NCBI GenBank assembly: GCA_023053685.1
Contig: JALIGW010000016.1
Span: 6,726,501 to 6,790,500 of the forward strand
From: Diadophis punctatus similis
Taxonomy: Eukaryota; Chordata; Lepidosauria; Squamata; Dipsadidae
Length of the DNA stretch: 64,000 nt
Reading direction: 5' to 3'
The notes beneath the pieces were generated by a model. It worked only from the letters and a program-made list of their open reading frames with translations. It had not been told where the DNA came from and ran no database searches. Position 1 is the first letter of the stretch. Each line of letters opens with the position of its first letter. Position numbers and translations under genes: made by a program. Below are positions 58,939-64,000 of the stretch, one piece after another.

Positions 58939-59331
58939 CAGGTAGCCTTCGAGTTACGACCACAATTGAGCCAAAAATTTATGTTGGTAAGTGAAAACAT
59001 TTCTTAAGTGTGTTTGCCCCATTTTACGACTTTTCTTGCCACAAGTCGTTTAAGTGAATCATTGCATTTGTTAAGTTAGTAACCTAGTTGTTCAGTGAAT
59101 CTGGATTCCGCATTGACGTTGCTTGTCAGAAGGTTGCAAAAGGGGATCACATGACACCCCCCCCCCCAGGACACTGCAGCCTTCATAAGTATGAAGTAGT
59201 TGCCAAGCCTCTGAATTTTGATCATGTGACCATGGGGTATGTGTGAAAAATGGTCATAGGTCACTTTTTTCAGTGTTGTTGTAACTTTGAATGGTCACTA
59301 ACTGAACTGTTGTAAGTCGAGGATTAGCTAT
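58939..59331 (-). mobile_element. GGTAGTCCTTGACT-family element
   Basis: In + orientation, caggtagccttcgagttacg at the left and gttgtaagtcgaggattagc, then ta, at the right. The body is the reverse of the common orientation (ccattttacgacttttcttg ... atggtcactaactgaactg). It contains a poly-C run at about 59156. Confidence 0.83.
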
Positions 59332-59337
59332 AGAGGC

Positions 59338-59575
59338 CGAGCCGAGGTGGTGCAGTGGTTAAATGCAGCACTGCAGGCTACTGCTAGTTCAGCAGTTCAG
59401 CTGTTCAAATCCCACCGGCTCAAGGTTGACTCAGCCTTCCATCCTTCCGAGGTGGGTAAAATGAGGACCCAGATTGTTGGGGGCAATATGCTGAACTCTG
59501 TAAACCGCTTAAAGAGGGCTGTAAAGCACTATGAAGCGGTATATAAGTCTAAGTGCTATTGCTATTGCCTGTGGC
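59338..59575 (+). repeat. tRNA-derived squamate SINE
   Basis: Full-length copy: head gagccgaggtggtgcagtgg, box B-like gttcaaatcccaccggctc, ttgggggcaatatgctgaac, and the tail gtaaaccgcttaaagagggc ... gtctaagtgctattgctatt. Confidence 0.9.
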
Positions 59576-59712
59576 AGAGGTAGTCGGCTGAGACTGAGAT
59601 TGCTGAAGACCCTCAGCCAGCCCCAGGGCTGCCACAGAGGAGTGCCCTTGTGCAGGGCTGCCAAATGGACAGAGATGGGGTGAGGGTGCAGAGTATCGAA
59701 GAACCCCTAAAG

Positions 59713-59948
59713 CAGGGGTGAAATTCAGCAGGTTCTGGAGAACCCATAGCGGAAATTCTGAGTAGTTCAGAGAACCGGCAAATACCACCTCTGGCTGGCC
59801 CCAGAGTGTGGTGGGAATGGAGATTTTGCAATATCCTTCCCCCTGGAGTGGGGTGGGAATGGAGATTTTGCAGTATCCTTCCCCTGCCACGCCCACCAAG
59901 TCACGCGCCCACAGAACCGGTAGGGAAAAATTTTGAATTTCACCCCTG
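59713..59948. mobile_element. hAT-type MITE, GGTGGGTT family, 236 bp
   Basis: The ends are caggggtgaaattcagcagg and ttgaatttcacccctg. The 8-bp duplication ccctaaag is perfect at 59705-59712 and 59949-59956. The interior (ggagattttgcaatatcctt, given twice, then gccacgcccaccaag) is that of 11379-11688. Confidence 0.92.
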
Positions 59949-59956
59949 CCCTAAAG

Positions 59957-60090
59957 TGATAAGTGCAGTTAGTTTGCCAAACACCTGAATTTTGATCACC
60001 ATAACTTTGGGAACCAGTCATAAGTACTATTTGTTCTGTGTCACAACTTTGAATGGTTGTTGAACAAATGGTCATTAAGCAAGGAGCAAT
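59957..60090 (-). mobile_element. Fragment of GGTAGTCC-type element
   Basis: gaattttgatcaccataact, cacaactttgaatggttgtt and gaacaaatggtcattaagca are reversed family words. Only one end is present. Confidence 0.6.
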
Positions 60091-61224
60091 TATAATATAT
60101 TATATAATCTACCACACTAAATTATTTTTAGTACGATTCAAAAGGCAAAGAGATGTTTTGGAGCCCTTGGAAATGCTTCTTATAGCACTTGCCTGCAATT
60201 CCTTAAATCCGCTACATCTTTTCTTGAGGTGGCAGGTAACACAGCTACTCTTTATACTACAGCTATGAAGACAAGTGTTTTTTGAAGGAGTTGTACACAA
60301 GTGTGAACTCAAATCCTCAGAAGACCTTTTGCCTTTGGAGCTCAAGCTCTGCATATATCTCGTATATTTATATTGCTCGGAAGGGAAAAAAATCCGTATC
60401 TTCTTTGCGCAAGTTCAGGAATACTTGATAAAATCATTACTTTGAAAACTAAATTTGGAATCGTAAACCACAGGACAAGCCATGTAAAGAAGAGAGGAGT
60501 TTCAAAAATACTTTTACTTTTGCTATAATGAGGACTCATCTGTTTGGGGGGGGGGGAAAGTCCACTGAACGATCACAAATCAATAAGTTTAAGCAGCTCT
60601 CTGGATTTCTGTTGAAGTCTTAATTAGACATCCAGAAATTTCCAAAAATGAAAACTTGTAAGCAAAGCAGTTTTCCATCCCTTGTGAGATAACAAAATTA
60701 ATGCACCTGGTTGACCAGCACAAATATTACAATTTATTTTGTAAGCAAAATAGGATATATTTGGACCCACAATTTTGCCTAGAATTGTAGTGTTTGATGC
60801 TGATTTGTATTAAAGGGTGGTCATTTGCACAATGGGACTTCCTTTCCCCTCATTTTCCTGCAGACCTCCTTCTCCCCCCCCCCCCAATCTCTTACAAACA
60901 GGGAAAGTAATTCCCATGTTCTCTTGATGGAGGCCATTCCTGTGTACAACTATTCTTAGCTGTGAAATTGCTTATCCGGAGCAATATAAATTCCTTAAGC
61001 ACGGTCTTGTTAGTCGATTTTTAGTGTTCCTCACATTCCTATGTGTTATAAAATGCTCATTGGGCTTTTTTATTATATAGATTAATGTACTGTTGTCAGT
61101 TTTTTCCCAAGCTGTCTATAATTCTCATAAATCCTTATAACATTATGGTAGTACTATTATTCACAGGGCCTGGGATAATTTGTCTAGAGTGACAAAGCTT
61201 TCCTAAGCTCAATACGGTCATTAA

Positions 61225-61828
61225 AAATATTGCTGTTGCAACTTCATTGTCTGTGTCTGTCTTGTCTGGTTTGGCTCTGCAACCAAACAAGACACGTACT
61301 TCAGAGGATAATTAGAACTGCAGAAAAAACAATTGCTACCAACCTGCCTTCCATTGAGGACCTGTATACTGCACGAGTCAAAAAGAGGGCTGTGAAAATA
61401 TCTACAGACCACTCACATCCTGGACATAAATTGTTTCAACTTCTACCCTCAAAATGACGCAATAGGGCTCTGCACACCAGAACAACAAGACACAATGACA
61501 GTTTCCCCCCGAATGCCATCACTCTGCTAAACAACTAATTCCCACAACACTGTCAAATTATTTACCAAGACTGTATTACTATTCTTCTTCTCATCCTTCC
61601 TAGTACCTATCTCTTCCCACTTATGACTATAACCATGTTGCTTGTATCTTTACAATTTATATTGTTTTATTTGTTTCCTAGTATGATTTGATTACTTATT
61701 AGTAATCTATGATTATCACTGTTGTATCTTACGATTCTTGATGATTGTATTTTATTTTTTCTTTATGTACACTGAGAGCATATGCACCAAAGACAAATTC
61801 CTTGTGTGTCCAATCACACTTGGCCAAT
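61225..61828 (+). repeat. CR1/L3-like LINE 3' end
   Basis: A frame around 61255-61457 reads LQRIIRTAEKTIATNLPSIE, then DLYTARVKKRAVKISTDHSH and PGHKLFQLLPSK, the C-terminal tail of an L2/CR1-type reverse transcriptase, then a stop. The 3'UTR ends atgcaccaaagacaaattcc ... ggccaataaagaattctatt and leads straight into the microsatellite. It has lost its 5' part. Confidence 0.88.
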
Positions 61829-61934
61829 AAAGAATTCTATTCTATTCTATTCTATTCTATTCTATTCTATTCTATTCTATTCTATTCTATTCTATTCTAT
61901 TCTATTCTATTCTATTCTATTCTATTCTATTCTA
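61829..61934 (+). repeat. (TTCTA)n tail
   Basis: About twenty-one tandem ttcta units, continuous with the LINE 3' end. Such AATAG-type tails on CR1/L3 elements are, as I recall, a known snake feature. Confidence 0.95.
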
Positions 61935-62536
61935 GATGTTTTCTCTAAATAATAAATTTTGTCAAGTGTGGGTTTGATCTCAAGTGTCATTCTGCTTCTT
62001 ATTGTAGAGTGTTTCAATAAGTTGTCCTTTATTGACTTGTCCTCTTAAAAAAGCCATTGAGCCATCTTTTGTAATCTCTTGGGCTAATAAAAACATGCTT
62101 GCCTTGTCTTTCCAGTACATTCTTATTCTTGCAGTTTTTTAAAAGAAAATATTCCTTCTTTCAATATGCCTTATCGGGAGAACAAAATATTTTATTGGTT
62201 GCCGAAGTAATTTAATAATACTGCAACGTAATAGCAAATAATATTTGATTTGGAGGTGTCCGGTAGGGCTGTAAGTTCCTTTGAAGTATGTGTATGCTAA
62301 ATTGTGCAACTTGTTGAAGTGTTGCAGTTAGAAGAAGAGATCAGATTTGAATTTCAATCAAGTGAAAGTGATCATTTCGTCACTTTGTCTGTAATATATA
62401 TAAACTGTTTATGGTTTCTCTGGTGTGTTTTGTATCTACTGCTTATACAAGTTAATGCACACATATTTTAGCTAGACTTTAATATGCACTTTGTATGTAA
62501 AATTACACATACTGCTTATACAAGATAATGCACATA

Positions 62537-62650
62537 CCGTTTCCCCCGAAAATAATACATGTCCCCATAATAAGGCCAATCAGGCTTTTCAGCGCATGCG
62601 CTGAAATAAGTCCCCCCCAAATAAGGCCCCCCAACTACTTTCCGGAAAAA
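62537..62650. mobile_element. CCGTGTTTCCC-type element, left part
   Basis: taccgtttcccccgaaaata, then ccccataataaggccaatca, ggcttttcagcgcatgcgc and a cccccaaataaggcccccc run match the left end of the family seen at 17738 and 35067. No right terminus is identified; the GC-rich block that follows may be its interior. Confidence 0.6.
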
Positions 62651-62659
62651 GGAGGGAAC

Positions 62660-63320
62660 ATGCCCCACGCATCCCACATGCCCTTACCGAGGCGCGTTGC
62701 TCACCGCCCGCTCTTGCCCACTTGTTCCAAGGCCCCCCACCCTTTCCTCGGAGAGAGAGAAGACGGCAGCAGCAACTCACCCAGCAATTGAACTCACGAC
62801 CAGCGGTGTGGCGTGGCAAGAAAGAGCCGAGGCGGCGGCAGGGCCTGCCGAGAGAGTCACCCACCGAGCCAGAGGTGCAGGAAGGTGGATCTCGGGGCGG
62901 GTGGCAGGAAGGGCCCTTCCGCATCTTGCTGGCGGATGAGGGGGCGGGGCTCTCCCCTCCTCGATCCCTGCCTCGCCTCCTCCTTGCAGGCAGGAGTGCG
63001 TTTCAAAATGCCGCCAGAGGCAGAGCCCAGAGGAGGTGAGCCAGTCCCGTAGGGTGTGCGCAACGCCATGGCAGAGGGAGTTGGTAAAACTGCCTGCACG
63101 TGCCCGCCTCTTGCTTGTGCTCTCTCCCAGCCGGGAGCCGCTCTTTTTGCAGCGGGCGCTCTTTTGGCCAGGAGAGAGAATGAGAGCTCAAGCAACAAGT
63201 TGCCTGGGTTTTTAGGTTTTCCCAGGCTGCTTTTGGAAATGCCATAGCCATGCCCGCCGCCACGGAAGCCGCAGCCGCTGAGATGCGCATCTCGCGCCCT
63301 GCCCCACTCGATCTGCCACC
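62660..63320. other. CpG-rich block in XPO4 intron 1
   Basis: About 650 bp of high-GC, CpG-dense sequence between a repeat end and an inverted repeat. Overlapping open frames occur on both strands, as expected from GC content. None has a recognisable domain. It could be an alternative promoter, a captured promoter fragment, or the interior of a large DNA element starting at 62537. Confidence 0.45.
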
Positions 63321-63355
63321 GCCAAATTGCGGCCCACTATGAGACGGTCCGTCGC

Positions 63356-63479
63356 GTTCCTCGGTGTTGTGTCCAGGGAAGCCCGTTGTACAAGAAAACT
63401 CGCGAGTTCGAGAAGTTTGATTGAACTCGCGAGAAGTTTTCTTTTATAATGGGATTCTCTGGACACAATGCCGAGGAAC
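63356..63479. repeat. Inverted repeat with 54-57-nt arms
   Basis: The left arm 63356-63409 (gttcctcggtgttgtgtcca ... actcgcgagttc) and right arm 63423-63479 (gaactcgcgagaagttttct ... aatgccgaggaac) are complementary over nearly their whole length, around a 13-nt loop. No target duplication is visible. It is MITE-like or a recent palindromic insertion. Confidence 0.85.
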
Positions 63480-63576
63480 ACAACAGAGCTACAAGTGTCA
63501 GGTAGGATGCGCATCTCGCGGCCCATCACATCCCACCTGCCAGAAATGAGTCTCTGTGACTCGTCACGCCACTGCT

Positions 63577-63795
63577 GTTAGAGTGCAGCACTACAAGCTA
63601 CTTCAGCTGACTGCTAGCTGCAGTTCAGCAGTTCAAATCTCACCGGCTCAAGGTTGACTCAGCCTTCCATCCTTCCGAGGTGGGTAAAATGAGCACCCAG
63701 ATTGTTGGGGGCAATATGCTGACTCTGTAAACCGCTTAGAGAGGGCTGTAAAGCACTATGAAGCGGTATATAAGTCTAAGTGCTATTGCTGCTGC
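63577..63795 (+). repeat. tRNA-derived squamate SINE, 5'-truncated
   Basis: From gttagagtgcagcactacaa through ttcaaatctcaccggctcaa to gtctaagtgctattgctgct: the same SINE as at 59338, missing the first bases of the head. Confidence 0.88.
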
Positions 63796-63799
63796 TTCA

Positions 63800-63984
63800 T
63801 GGAGCAGGACTCTGCAAGGCTTGTTGTGCCGTTGCATGCACAAACGGCAGCACTACCGCAAGGTTCGACATACCGGCACAGCCGCGAGCGGCAGGATGCC
63901 AGCTGTGCCGGTATGATGTAGCTTGCAGCAGTCCTGCAGTTTGTACATGCAACAGCACAACAAGCCTTGCAGAATCCTGCTCCA
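63800..63984. repeat. Inverted repeat with 83-nt arms at window end
   Basis: The left arm 63800-63882 (tggagcaggactctgcaagg ... cataccggcacagc) and the right arm 63902-63984 (gctgtgccggtatgatgtag ... gaatcctgctcca) are complementary with scattered mismatches, around a 19-nt spacer. It starts 5 bp after the SINE tail. Boundaries on the right cannot be tested because the window ends. Confidence 0.85.
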
Positions 63985-64000
63985 CGAGGCGCTGGTGGCG

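Larger units (their letters stand above)
50882..64000 (+). other. XPO4: XPO4 intron 1 (5' part)
   Basis: It runs from gtgagg to the window end; no second XPO4 exon is seen. Stretches without recognised content: 51080-52744 (apart from a (TA)n at 52006), 52900-53139, 53282-54210, 54671-55131, 55537-58017, 58151-58427, 58677-58938, 60091-61224, 61935-62536. The rest is repeats listed separately. Confidence 0.85.

Noticed and set aside
62528..63290. Several GC-rich frames of 80-113 codons
   Set aside because: There is no consistent frame, domain or splice structure; they are expected from the base composition.

Overview
This is a window of vertebrate nuclear DNA: A+T-rich, intron-split, with about 1.6% of the bases coding. 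The repeats point to a squamate reptile, most likely a snake. They include CR1 and L2-like LINEs, a LINE 3' end that runs into a long (TTCTA)n microsatellite (a combination I recall from snake 'Snake1' CR1/L3 elements), tRNA-derived squamate SINEs, a Sauria-SINE-like relic, a Penelope-like relic and many short hAT-type elements with readable 8-bp target duplications. The species assignment is inference; the repeat structures are visible.

Two genes are present, both on the + strand. Positions 610-36396 hold the whole coding part of LATS2, the Hippo-pathway Ser/Thr kinase. Its seven coding exons (610-951, 26151-26283, 27340-28886, 29789-30371, 32462-32644, 33232-33338, 35902-36396) join in phase into a 1129-residue protein with canonical splice sites. 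The untranslated first exon lies upstream of the window. About 14 kb downstream, 50804-50881 is the first coding exon of XPO4 (exportin-4), inside a CpG-rich promoter with an inverted CCAAT box, a ZNF143-type motif and a YY1-type motif over the ATG. The rest of the window (50882-64000) is XPO4 intron 1. LATS2 followed by XPO4 in the same direction is the order I recall for human chromosome 13q12.

Layout: 1-609 is the end of a LATS2 intron plus 5'UTR, with a CR1 fragment in it. 952-26150 is a 25-kb intron full of nested transposons, including a 1.4-kb L2-like LINE with a broken reverse transcriptase (11887-13318), a 675-bp hAT element with a coding-like interior (15172-15846) and a U2 snRNA fragment (about 5745-5792). 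26284-35901 holds the compact 3' exons, with a Penelope-like relic and a 675-bp solo LTR in the last intron. 36397 to about 39180 is the likely 3'UTR. About 39180-50490 is intergenic DNA with further MITEs and an old reverse-transcriptase relic. 50490-51080 is the XPO4 promoter island. 51080-64000 is intron sequence that ends in a GC-rich block with two large inverted repeats.

I found no new multi-gene system. The observations most worth checking are: a ~200-bp piece of LATS2 3' flank copied about 1 kb downstream into another repeat and framed by 15-bp direct repeats; a family of short elements with CAG..GGTGGGTT / AACCCACC..CTG ends, eight copies of which have readable 8-bp target duplications; and the coding-like block inside the 675-bp hAT element.
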